The notes under the pieces are model-generated. The model was not told the origin of the DNA. It searched no databases and saw only the letters and a list, made by a program, of their open reading frames with translations. Below, piece after piece: positions 1 to 6,006 of a DNA stretch of 9,719 nucleotides. The position numbers and the translations under genes were made by a program. Within the stretch, counting starts at the first letter, position 1; each line of letters starts with the position of its first letter. The DNA is from Oligoflexales bacterium (GTDB taxonomy: Bacteria; Bdellovibrionota; Oligoflexia; Oligoflexales; Oligoflexaceae), in NCBI GenBank assembly GCA_015232735.1, contig JADFZC010000072.1, positions 1-9,719 on the forward strand. Reading direction: 5' to 3'.

Positions 1-727
1 TTAGTATTTTTTCGCATATTTCCTGATAGGAATCACCGGTAAAAATCATTTTCCCGGTTGCTATTTCATACAAAGTGATTCCGAAAGAATAGAGATCGCT
101 TGAAGTTTTCAGTGTACTGTTCAGAAAACCTATTCTTTCAGGAGGCATGTATGGAAGTGATGCCGCAGTTTCATTCCGTGCGCTCTCTTCGTTGAATGAA
201 AAGAAACGGGAATGTCCGAAGTCGAATAATACCGGCTGCTGGTCTCCAAGTTCTCTGAAGCCTATATTTGCAGGTTTTATGTCTCCGTGAATGATTCCAC
301 TGGAGTGAAACCTCTCCATTGCGTCTGAAAGGGTTATGGCGATATCAACCAGCTTGATCGGATCTATGTCATACATGTCAGATTGTGTTTTGGATCTTGA
401 CAACCTGTTTTGAAAGGTTCCGCCGTTCAAATACTCCAGAACAAGATAAGGCAGGCCCTCCTCCCTTCCAAGTTCAAGGATTTTTATAATTCCGGGATGT
501 TTGATTTTTTCAAGGATTACGCATTCATGGTAAAAATCGTCGCGAAGCCTTTCCTGTTCCTGGCCGAAAGAGCCAGGGAGCAGCCATTTTATTGCGACGA
601 TTCTCGGCGGTTTATAAGAATGATCGTATGCTTCATAGGTTTCGGAGAACCCCCCGCTTCCCAGCGGCCGTCGAAGTTCATAACGCCCATCGCATAATCT
701 TTGTCCGCCTTTTAGCAGTTTCTTCAA
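1..727 (-). CDS. Ser/Thr protein kinase, N-terminal part (cut by window edge)
   Basis: The first 242 residues of a eukaryotic-type protein kinase are present; the 3' end lies beyond the left edge. The catalytic signatures appear in order: Gly-rich loop GSGGFSETY (residues 23-31), ATP lysine in VAIK (K47), alpha-C glutamate E68, catalytic loop HGDIKPAN (D149, K151, N154), DFG (169-171), PPE in place of APE (195-197), and SSDLYSFG (D211). All residues needed for phosphotransfer are there. The usual HRD arginine is glycine, so it is a non-RD kinase and may not depend on activation-loop phosphorylation. No ATG occurs in frame before residue 118, so I use the TTG at 727, which follows GGAGGG by 7 nt. 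It probably phosphorylates Ser/Thr on cytoplasmic targets. Sensor or effector domains that would reveal its role would be C-terminal, outside the window. It is divergent from a receiver-domain gene; a shared pathway is only a guess. Confidence 0.93.
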   Translation of the reverse strand, partial: MKKLLKGGQRLCDGRYELRRPLGSGGFSETYEAYDHSYKPPRIVAIKWLLPGSFGQEQERLRDDFYHECVILEKIKHPGIIKILELGREEGLPYLVLEYLNGGTFQNRLSRSKTQSDMYDIDPIKLVDIAITLSDAMERFHSSGIIHGDIKPANIGFRELGDQQPVLFDFGHSRFFSFNEESARNETAASLPYMPPERIGFLNSTLKTSSDLYSFGITLYEIATGKMIFTGDSYQEICEKIL

Positions 728-734
728 ATCGTTT

Positions 735-740
735 CCCTCC
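735..740 (-). promoter_or_regulatory. Ribosome binding site deciding a TTG start
   Basis: On the minus strand this reads GGAGGG, 7 nt upstream of TTG at 727. It is a strong Shine-Dalgarno match and supports the non-ATG start of the kinase gene, which has no in-frame ATG nearby. Confidence 0.75.
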
Positions 741-765
741 AGCCTCGTTTTTCGGCAATTAATTT

Positions 766-792
766 ATTATATTGAGGACCAGCCGCCGGCAA
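766..792 (-). promoter_or_regulatory. Possible promoter for the kinase gene
   Basis: On the minus strand there is a perfect -10 hexamer TATAAT (771-766). A weak -35 candidate TTGCCG (792-787) lies 15 nt upstream, which is short spacing. It would give a leader of about 30 nt before the TTG start and would be back to back with the receiver promoter. Confidence 0.35.
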
Positions 793-793
793 T

Positions 794-822
794 TTGATAA
801 AGCGGCCGGACTAGGGTATAAT
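794..822 (+). promoter_or_regulatory. Sigma70-type promoter for the receiver gene
   Basis: TTGATA (794-799), a spacer of exactly 17 nt, and TATAAT (817-822) make a near-consensus housekeeping promoter. Transcription would start near 829 and give a leader of about 60 nt before the ATG at 889. An imperfect inverted repeat (776-812; GCCGC at 782-786 against GCGGC at 802-806, with further pairing outside) overlaps the -35 and spacer and could be an operator. Confidence 0.65.
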
Positions 823-888
823 TGATATGAGTTAATACGCTGAAAAGATAGGAGTATGATTTATTTGTATTGAAATAAGGAAAAAGTT

Positions 889-1263
889 ATGCCTGCAAAA
901 ATTCTTGTCATTGATGACTCTAGAATGGTCCAGGAACAACTCAGGAAAGTCGTTCAATCTCTAAATTGTGAATGCATCATAGCGACCAGCGGAAAAGAAG
1001 GTATTGAGAAGGCTGCTGAGCATAGAGATATCAGCATCATCATCGCGGATATTAACATGGAGGGGATGAATGGCATTGACATGTGTGCTGAGATACGAAA
1101 AATGCCTCATCATAAACGAACCGGCATAATAATGTGTACGACAGAGGGAGCCAATGAAATGAAACAGAGAGGAAAGGAGCTGGGTGTTTTCGCCTGGGTT
1201 ATAAAACCCGTTAAGGAGGAGACATTTTCCGCTTTAATCAGGCGGATCATGTATACCAAATGA
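889..1263 (+). CDS. CheY-like single-domain response regulator
   Basis: This 124-residue protein is a lone receiver domain with no output domain. It shows the full phosphorylation site: acidic pair D9-D10 in VIDDS, phospho-acceptor D54 in IIADINMEGMNG, switch threonine T84 in IIMCTTE, and K106 followed by P107 in VIKPV. It should accept phosphate from a histidine kinase and act by binding a partner protein, as CheY does at the flagellar motor or as phosphorelay shuttles do. No chemotaxis or histidine kinase gene is in the window, so the partner is unknown. The start has AAGG at 877-880 and ATG at 889. It is transcribed alone from the promoter at 794-822 and followed by a possible terminator. 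The family assignment is secure; the pathway is not. Confidence 0.93.
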   Translation: MPAKILVIDDSRMVQEQLRKVVQSLNCECIIATSGKEGIEKAAEHRDISIIIADINMEGMNGIDMCAEIRKMPHHKRTGIIMCTTEGANEMKQRGKELGVFAWVIKPVKEETFSALIRRIMYTK

Positions 1264-1268
1264 CATAC

Positions 1269-1295
1269 CCTGCAAACCCTGCAGGAGCAGTTTTT
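1269..1295 (+). terminator. Possible intrinsic terminator after the receiver gene
   Basis: A 6-bp stem CCTGCA (1269-1274) / TGCAGG (1280-1285) with a 5-nt loop starts 6 nt after the stop codon. A run of five T (1291-1295) follows after a 5-nt gap. The gap and short stem make it a weak candidate. Confidence 0.35.
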
Positions 1296-1632
1296 AGCTT
1301 GAAATTCATATAATCAACAGCTCGAATAGATTAATATTTTTTTTTATTTCCCTGTTGTGCCGCCATACTCTTCCCCCTTTCCCGGCCCCGTCAGGCACGT
1401 CAAAATGTATACGTGTAATTATCTGATATGTTTAAACAAAATTATTGATAAAAGTTATTTTTTTTTTGTAGATTTTTATCGAAATTTGCGATTTAACGAT
1501 GTTAGCAATTATTTGGTACTCTTTAGATTCTCGGTATGAATTCAGGCTTTTTCTAATATCAATGGAAATAAAAGCAGGGAAGATCTTTGTTGAGAATCGA
1601 AAAAACACGTTCGCGTAAGGCAGGGAGATTTC
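1296..1632. other. AT-rich non-coding stretch
   Basis: No convincing gene is seen here. The stretch holds T-rich runs (about 1330-1346 and 1457-1468) and an AT-only-style stem, GATAAAA (1447-1453) against TTTTATC (1474-1480). A weak promoter-like pair, TTGGTA (1513-1518) with 16 nt to TATGAA (1535-1540), could serve the small ORF at 1633. Open frames on either strand here are short and have no ribosome binding site or recognisable protein character, apart from a 17-codon mini-ORF described in the findings. Confidence 0.5.
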
Positions 1633-1776
1633 ATGAGTAATGTTGTGATAATGAAAGATTGGAAAATCGAGAGGGATACGAAACAGGTGAAACAGAATCT
1701 TAAAGCGCGAGGTATTGTGATAACGAAAGATATTGAGAAGAAAGTCAAAGACCTTTTGATGGCTCTTGACGAGTAA
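1633..1776 (+). CDS. Small 47-residue protein with internal duplication, unknown function
   Basis: This small ORF is supported by GGGAG at 1623-1627, 5 nt before ATG. The product is short, lysine-rich and predicted helical, with no signal peptide or membrane segment. Its coding sequence contains a diverged direct repeat: 17-nt copies at 1643-1659 and 1715-1731 differ at one base and lie 72 nt (24 codons) apart in the same frame. They give VVIMKD and IVITKD. The second half, a short strand followed by a helix ending in MALDE, faintly resembles a ribbon-helix-helix half, but this is not a call. The gene ends 1 nt before the MITE-like element at 1778. I do not recognise a family. It may be a real small protein or a decayed fragment. 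Confidence 0.5.
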   Translation: MSNVVIMKDWKIERDTKQVKQNLKARGIVITKDIEKKVKDLLMALDE

Positions 1777-1777
1777 A

Positions 1778-1909
1778 CCTAAGAGCCTGTCTAAAAAGGG
1801 GTGGATCAAGGCGCGAGGAGGAGGGCGACCGGAGTTTACATTCCAGTAAATGAGGATCGCCCGACGACGATTAACGTAGAGTCCAACCCTTTTTAGACCG
1901 GCTCTAAGG
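1778..1909. mobile_element. MITE-like palindromic element, 132 bp
   Basis: The ends are imperfect terminal inverted repeats of 28 bp (1778-1805 and 1882-1909) matching at 25 of 28 positions, with the core GTCTAAAAAGGG. A second, inner pair of arms (GGGCGA at 1823-1828 with TCGCCC at 1857-1862, and TTTAC with GTAAA around a 6-nt loop) makes the element fold back on itself almost end to end. It has no coding capacity. I see no clear target-site duplication. It sits between the ends of convergent genes and, because both arms carry CCCTTTTTAG in the right orientation, it may also stop transcription from both sides. It resembles dispersed non-autonomous repeats known from many bacterial genomes, but copy number cannot be seen here. 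Confidence 0.8.
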
Positions 1910-1911
1910 GT

Positions 1912-2925
1912 TCATCTCAGGTTAGTCCTGGTGTTATCCCATGACGGACGCCATGTGGTCAGCGTCGAACTGTAAGTGCCGGGACATTCCATTTTTATAA
2001 CCGTATTATTTATATCCAAGCCTTCGCCGGAAAGCGGTCCAATACAATATCCGTACGTTTTATTGCCAGACTGATCTGTTGAAATTACGATTCTGTTATC
2101 GCTGTTGACACACCATGCTCCTCTGCCCTGAGTGCCTATTCTCGGTGTTGAATTATCAGGACAAATGATTTTTCTTCCAACCATGGATGGATTATTCACA
2201 CACTCGACCGCCCCCTGAACTTTTGTTGAAAAGTTGTGAATTATGAATCCCTGGTACATTTGCGCGCAGTTTGTCGAAGTTGCCGTCCTTGAAGCATCCT
2301 CCCATGTCTTTGTTATGTTGTTACAGATCAGAATTACAAATCTGCCGGAATTTGGCTCGACTCCGGTCCTTTGATCTTCCTGGTTTGAACAAAAACCGAA
2401 AGACATGTCTGCCGAGAGTTCTCTTGGAAGAAGAATCCTTCTTGCCTGATCCTCACACCACGCTCCTTTTCTGTCTTCACTGATAACAAGTTCAGAGTTA
2501 ATGTCACAAACAATTCTTCTTGATCGTGCAAGTTTCATCCGGGAACACTCGTACCCTACGTAATAACCGTTGACCTGGAACTTGAAAAACTTGTCTTCTT
2601 CGTCATACGAACAGTATAGGGGGGGATTTGGATCGAAATCCTCGATTGTTCTATCATAATCTTCGGTATATGTGTCATCGTAGGTTTTGCACCTGACCCC
2701 CTTTTTATCGGAAGTCACTTCGATTTTGTAACCCATTTTGCATCTCATGACCTGACGGTTTCCAGCATTGCATCTTGAAGCGACGCCGTTTGAATCCACA
2801 ACCCATAGTGTGTCGCCCATTGATGTGCAATCGACGCTATTGCTTGTCTTGTTTTTGCAGCCTTCCAAAAAAAACAGAAATAAAAGGACTGAAAGAAATT
2901 TTATTGAATGCAGAAGGTTATTCAT
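1912..2925 (-). CDS. Lipoprotein with tandem six-cysteine modules, unknown function
   Basis: The 337-residue product has a hydrophobic signal (residues 8-20) and lipobox LEGC, so C23 should be lipidated and the protein anchored in the envelope. The mature part has 16 further cysteines in repeated modules. Module 2 has C105, 127, 140, 157, 179, 201; module 3 has C220, 242, 255, 272, 294, 314. Their spacings are 22-13-17-22-22 and 22-13-17-22-20. A shorter module 1 has C33, 52, 62, 79 (19-10-17). Shared signatures are R-x-I-x-C before the third cysteine, GAWC at the fourth, and FGFC/YGYC at the fifth. An even number of conserved cysteines in an exported protein suggests disulfides. The region around residues 80-104 is an acidic linker. 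I recognise no family; an extracellular or outer-membrane binding role is only a guess. The ribosome binding site is weak. The gene converges on the MITE-like element, which abuts its stop. Confidence 0.88.
   Translation of the reverse strand: MNNLLHSIKFLSVLLFLFFLEGCKNKTSNSVDCTSMGDTLWVVDSNGVASRCNAGNRQVMRCKMGYKIEVTSDKKGVRCKTYDDTYTEDYDRTIEDFDPNPPLYCSYDEEDKFFKFQVNGYYVGYECSRMKLARSRRIVCDINSELVISEDRKGAWCEDQARRILLPRELSADMSFGFCSNQEDQRTGVEPNSGRFVILICNNITKTWEDASRTATSTNCAQMYQGFIIHNFSTKVQGAVECVNNPSMVGRKIICPDNSTPRIGTQGRGAWCVNSDNRIVISTDQSGNKTYGYCIGPLSGEGLDINNTVIKMECPGTYSSTLTTWRPSWDNTRTNLR
1984..2829 (-). repeat. Protein-level tandem cysteine modules inside the lipoprotein gene
   Basis: Three consecutive modules: 2689-2829 (four cysteines), 2323-2613 (six) and 1984-2268 (six). 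The two full modules start 115 codons apart and share cysteine spacing and the signatures R-x-I-x-C, GAWC and FGFC/YGYC. The similarity is at protein level; I see no long DNA identity, so the duplication is old. Confidence 0.8.
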
Positions 2926-2968
2926 TTTTAGCCCGAAAGATTGATATCTCTTTTCACTTTATACTTAT

Positions 2969-2974
2969 ATTATA
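2969..2974 (-). promoter_or_regulatory. Possible -10 element upstream of the cysteine-rich lipoprotein
   Basis: Minus-strand TATAAT lies 43 nt upstream of the ATG at 2925, in an AT-rich spacer between this gene and coaC. I find no matching -35 at a standard distance, so the call is weak. Confidence 0.3.
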
Positions 2975-3098
2975 ACTTTTTTTGCCGGATTTTGGGTGCT
3001 TGGAATTTGATACGTTAAACAAATAATATCGATTTTCTTTTAATGCCTGATATTTCGGAAAAAAAATCCAATTTTTAAAATAAATGAAAAAATCAGAC

Positions 3099-3641
3099 TT
3101 ATTTCCCCTCCAGTATGGTTACGGCTGAGTCAAATATATCCTCTATTTGCGCCATTCGTCCGATCCCTTTCTCACCTGAGACTACAGAACCTTCGGAAGG
3201 GCCTATGAATTTGATACCCCTCTCTTTGAGAACAAGAACGTTATCCTGTAATGCCGGATTTTGCCACATCGAAGGATTCATGGCGGGCGCTATCAATATC
3301 GGACATGTCACTGAAAGAAATGTGGTGCTGAGAAGGTCGTCGGCTATCCCATGGGCAAATTTACCTATGATATTTGCTGTCGCCGGCGCTATGAGAAGGA
3401 TGGCGGCATCCTCCTTCAGCGAAATATGAGAAATTTTCCTGTCATGGGACAGGAAGGTATCTGAATAAACAGGATTGTTTGCCAGGGTTTCAAGGGTCAA
3501 AGGGGTAACGAGCTGCTTTGCGTTTTCGGTGACTATGGGGAATACATCATATCCTCTGTCCACAAACATCCGGATCAAATCGCAGCTTTTATAGGCAGCT
3601 ATTGACGAGGAAATTCCCAAAAGCACTTTTTTTCTTTCCAT
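3099..3641 (-). CDS. coaC: Phosphopantothenoylcysteine decarboxylase (CoaC), stand-alone
   Basis: This FMN-dependent decarboxylase of coenzyme A synthesis converts 4'-phosphopantothenoylcysteine to phosphopantetheine in the cytoplasm. The 180 residues show the HFCD-flavoprotein order: GISSSIAAYKS (9-19), active-site H72 in SHISL, PATANIIGKFAHGIADDLL (86-104), substrate motif APAMNPSMW (118-126, N122), and GIGRM (159-163). It stops where the CoaB ligase domain would begin in the usual CoaBC fusion of about 400 residues, and no CoaB follows in the window. H72 and N122 are each 3 below E. coli Dfp H75 and N125. By the same offset, S155 falls on catalytic C158, so the flap cysteine is replaced. 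The gene starts 15 nt after the greB stop with GGTGG upstream, so the two are probably co-transcribed. It could be another HFCD decarboxylase, but PAMNxxMW argues for CoaC. Confidence 0.85.
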   Translation of the reverse strand: MERKKVLLGISSSIAAYKSCDLIRMFVDRGYDVFPIVTENAKQLVTPLTLETLANNPVYSDTFLSHDRKISHISLKEDAAILLIAPATANIIGKFAHGIADDLLSTTFLSVTCPILIAPAMNPSMWQNPALQDNVLVLKERGIKFIGPSEGSVVSGEKGIGRMAQIEDIFDSAVTILEGK

Positions 3642-3656
3642 TTCACCACCGGCTTT

Positions 3657-4148
3657 CTAACATTGACCCTGAATTGATCTGTTGTTGAATTTAATGTCCA
3701 CGATTTCAAGTTCCACTGTTCCGGAAGGCTTTCTGACATTCACTATGTCGCCAATTTTTTTACCCATGAGCGCCGCAGCCATGGGGGATTTGTAGGATAT
3801 TGTCCCGTTCTCCGCGTCAGCTTCGCCTATCCCGACGATGGTCCACTCCCTCTGATTGCCCTCTTCATCGACAACCACAGCTGTGGAGGCAAAACATACT
3901 GAAGACCCGCGTACGGACGCAGGATCGACAATCTCAGTGTCTTTCATTAATTCTGTTAAATATTTCAATCTTTTATCTATTTCACGCAGCCTTTTTCTGC
4001 CATAGATGTACTCTGCGTTTTCAGATCTGTCGCCTTCGGCTGCGGCAATTGCTATGCCCTCGACAACCTTGGGCCTGACCTCGGTCAGGAGTTGTCTGTG
4101 TTCCTCGGCAATTTTATTGAAGCCCTGCCTCGTCAATAGCTTTTTCAT
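3657..4148 (-). CDS. greB: Transcription elongation factor GreB
   Basis: GreB enters the RNA polymerase secondary channel and stimulates cleavage of backtracked RNA. The 163-residue product has the N-terminal coiled coil, with tip motif EGDRSENAEY (38-47; acidic D40 and E43 hold the catalytic metal), then YGRKRLREIDKRLKYLTELM, the hallmark that separates GreB from GreA. A C-terminal FKBP-like domain (about 80-157) contains SPMAAALMGKKIGD. Length matches the family (about 158). I take ATG at 4148, not the in-frame ATG at 4241. It is preceded by GAGGAAAGAGGA with the GAGG 8 nt away, and the residues after it align from the first position with known GreB. The upstream 31 codons look non-coding. 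It lies 99 nt after the bitopic protein gene and 15 nt before coaC. Confidence 0.95.
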   Translation of the reverse strand: MKKLLTRQGFNKIAEEHRQLLTEVRPKVVEGIAIAAAEGDRSENAEYIYGRKRLREIDKRLKYLTELMKDTEIVDPASVRGSSVCFASTAVVVDEEGNQREWTIVGIGEADAENGTISYKSPMAAALMGKKIGDIVNVRKPSGTVELEIVDIKFNNRSIQGQC

Positions 4149-4247
4149 TCCTCTTTCCTCAAACGATCGAAAAATCAGGTTAATGAGGCAAGTTATAATT
4201 ACAGAAGGGAATTGACAACGGCTTTGTTGCATAACCCGCATAAAATT

Positions 4248-5837
4248 TCAATTTTCATTGCCGAAAGCCGCACTGCCTGACCGGGCCATATTATTCTTTG
4301 GAAGGGTAATAAACGGTATGACAGGAGTCGTATCCTTGATTCTGTCTCTGAAGACAAGGATATTTTCCCTCAGGACGGTAAGATTATGGCTTGTATTTGG
4401 CACTCCCCAGTAGGTGTATATTTCCGGTGAGATTTTCCGGACAAGGTATCCGGAGACAAATATATCGGTGTCGCCGGGAAGACTGCCAAGGATCTTGATC
4501 GATAACGGCTGCCAGGAGTATGACCTGAAAATTTTTTCCGGAGAGCCCCAGTAGAGTTTGCAGATTTTTGACGGATTCATGTTTTTGCACGGCTCTTCGG
4601 AACTTGTATCAAGTCTCATTTTTCTTGCGTCTTCCGAGGAGAGATCCCTGACTATGGTGAATTTTCTGTTATCAGGATCGTAAAGAATCTCATCACCTTT
4701 GAGCTCCCAGAATAATTTTGCCTTGGTCGGCTGGATCACATACCACTCGTCCCCGTCGCGGTATATATCATATTTTTTGGGAATATGAATTTTCAGCGTA
4801 TTCAATATTGAGATGCTTGTTTTGTTTGGAGTCTGTGAAAAACTTTTCAAAAAGGAGGTTTTTTGTGGCAGACTTCGCTCCTGCCATTCAGCATCAGCTC
4901 TAATCACGCCTTCTCCCAGGGGAATCGGTACATAGCTCAGCTGCATTTTAAGTTTTGACTGGCCATCCTGCCTGAGTCCCAAAGTGGAGGCATTTTGCAG
5001 AAGAACGGGAAGAATTTTCAGTTTAAGAGTCGTAAATTCTTTCTGCTGGCTTGAGGAGAGGCTTACACCGTCAGGTTCCTTCAAGGAAATCTGGATTGAG
5101 TCAAGTTCGCTGCCTGAGAGATCTGATTCTTCCTGGGATCCGACTATCGTTGAACTGTCAAGGCTTTCGTCAGGTTCCTCCATGCCGTCTTCCTCGTTTT
5201 TTAATCCCTTTTTTTCCTCTTTTGCAGCGGTTTCCGCTTTATCTTTCACACTTTCTCTGTCCTTCTTTCCAATCGAGCCGTCTTCATTTTCAATTGATGA
5301 TTTATCTTTGCCAGCCTCTTCCGGGTTTGTTTCCGCTCCCATTTCTTTCAACTGTATTGTAAGTTTCACTTCGGCCTCTTCCGTCGTGTTTGTCCGGGGT
5401 ACGGTAATAATTTTTTGAGCAGTAAACTTGTCATTTTCGATCTGTTTGGTGATCTGGATTTTCAGGCGGCCTCCCGGCGCTACCCTCATGTAGCGTCTCC
5501 ATTCTCCGAAACTGTCAGTGATTCCCTTGATCCCCTCTCCGACAGTGACGCTTGCGCCAGCCACTGGATTGCCGTTGTTGTTTATTGCCCGTATTTCAAA
5601 AAAGGTGTAGGGATGAGGCGCTTTGCTCTGAGTGCCTGACGTATATATCTTGTAAGCAAATACGAGAGCTGACAGAAATGTCGTCAAAACAAAAAATCCA
5701 AGCACGAGTGATATACGATTCATTCGTCTCGGCGGCTTTATTATCGGCTTGTTATCTATTTCGATTTCATCAACAAGGGAAAAAAGCTCATCAGGATAGG
5801 GCAGATTCATCCTTCTTTTGGGCCTGAAAGGATTCAT
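4248..5837 (-). CDS. Bitopic membrane protein with carboxypeptidase-regulatory-like domain, unknown function
   Basis: The 529-residue product starts with a basic cytoplasmic tail (1-41, with RPKRR and KPPRR). A single transmembrane helix (about 42-64) follows, and the rest is probably periplasmic. Residues about 77-163 look like a carboxypeptidase-regulatory-like beta sandwich: NGNPVAGASVTVGEG, then GITDSFGEW, then VAPGGRLKIQI. Residues about 165-255 are a charged, Glu/Lys/Ser-rich low-complexity linker. The C-terminal half (about 265-529) is mixed beta-rich sequence with two cysteines (417 and 426) that I cannot assign. I choose ATG at 5837 because AGGAG lies 7 nt upstream. In-frame ATGs at 5855 and 5864 lack a good ribosome binding site. 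It heads an operon-like run with greB and coaC and is divergent from the barrel/lipoprotein pairs, which suggests, but does not show, a shared envelope role. No function is assigned. Confidence 0.88.
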   Translation of the reverse strand: MNPFRPKRRMNLPYPDELFSLVDEIEIDNKPIIKPPRRMNRISLVLGFFVLTTFLSALVFAYKIYTSGTQSKAPHPYTFFEIRAINNNGNPVAGASVTVGEGIKGITDSFGEWRRYMRVAPGGRLKIQITKQIENDKFTAQKIITVPRTNTTEEAEVKLTIQLKEMGAETNPEEAGKDKSSIENEDGSIGKKDRESVKDKAETAAKEEKKGLKNEEDGMEEPDESLDSSTIVGSQEESDLSGSELDSIQISLKEPDGVSLSSSQQKEFTTLKLKILPVLLQNASTLGLRQDGQSKLKMQLSYVPIPLGEGVIRADAEWQERSLPQKTSFLKSFSQTPNKTSISILNTLKIHIPKKYDIYRDGDEWYVIQPTKAKLFWELKGDEILYDPDNRKFTIVRDLSSEDARKMRLDTSSEEPCKNMNPSKICKLYWGSPEKIFRSYSWQPLSIKILGSLPGDTDIFVSGYLVRKISPEIYTYWGVPNTSHNLTVLRENILVFRDRIKDTTPVIPFITLPKNNMARSGSAAFGNEN

Positions 5838-5844
5838 ATTGATA

Positions 5845-5849
5845 CTCCT
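5845..5849 (-). promoter_or_regulatory. Ribosome binding site choosing the start at 5837
   Basis: Minus-strand AGGAG, 7 nt upstream of ATG 5837. It favours this start over the in-frame ATGs at 5855 and 5864 and shortens the protein by nine residues. Confidence 0.65.
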
Positions 5850-5930
5850 GTCCATAAGGACCATTTATGACAAACAAAATCCCTGAAAAAATAAAATCAG
5901 CAATGACGGGTAATATTCTTGTGGGTTCCA

Positions 5931-5958
5931 TTGATGACAGGTAGACTAGTTCTAATAT
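5931..5958 (+). promoter_or_regulatory. Probable promoter for the barrel/lipoprotein gene run
   Basis: TTGATG (5931-5936), 16 nt, TAATAT (5953-5958). Transcription would start near 5965. The -35 overlaps an 8-bp inverted repeat (GATGACAG 5933-5940 / CTGTCATC 5976-5983), and a near-palindrome (ATGAGAATTATCAT, 5957-5970) spans the predicted start, so repression by a dimeric regulator is plausible. A competing -10, TATACT at 5972-5977, has no good -35. Confidence 0.42.
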
Positions 5959-6006
5959 GAGAATTATCATTTATACTGTCATCTAGTTTTAGTGTAGCTG
6001 GTGCAC

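Noticed and set aside
1447..1480. Hairpin GATAAAA / TTTTATC
   Set aside because: The stem has one G-C pair, a 20-nt loop and lies in a T-rich run; such stems are expected by chance here.
1432..1809. Minus-strand open frame of 125 codons over the AT-rich spacer, plus a second one at 1542-1748
   Set aside because: They run through the small ORF, AT-rich spacer and part of the MITE-like element, have no ribosome binding site, and have Phe/Ile-rich composition typical of reading AT-rich DNA backwards.
4149..4241. Upstream ATG of greB adding 31 residues
   Set aside because: The extension has no ribosome binding site and does not resemble GreB, while ATG 4148 has one and aligns with the known N-terminus.
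4984..5418. Plus-strand open frame of 144 codons, Ser/Phe-rich
   Set aside because: It is the reverse reading of the Glu/Lys-rich linker of the bitopic protein and shows no start signal or domain.
5955..5969. Fur box
   Set aside because: One half-site (ATTATCA, 5963-5969) is perfect, but the other matches only 3 of 7 positions, which is not enough in AT-rich DNA.
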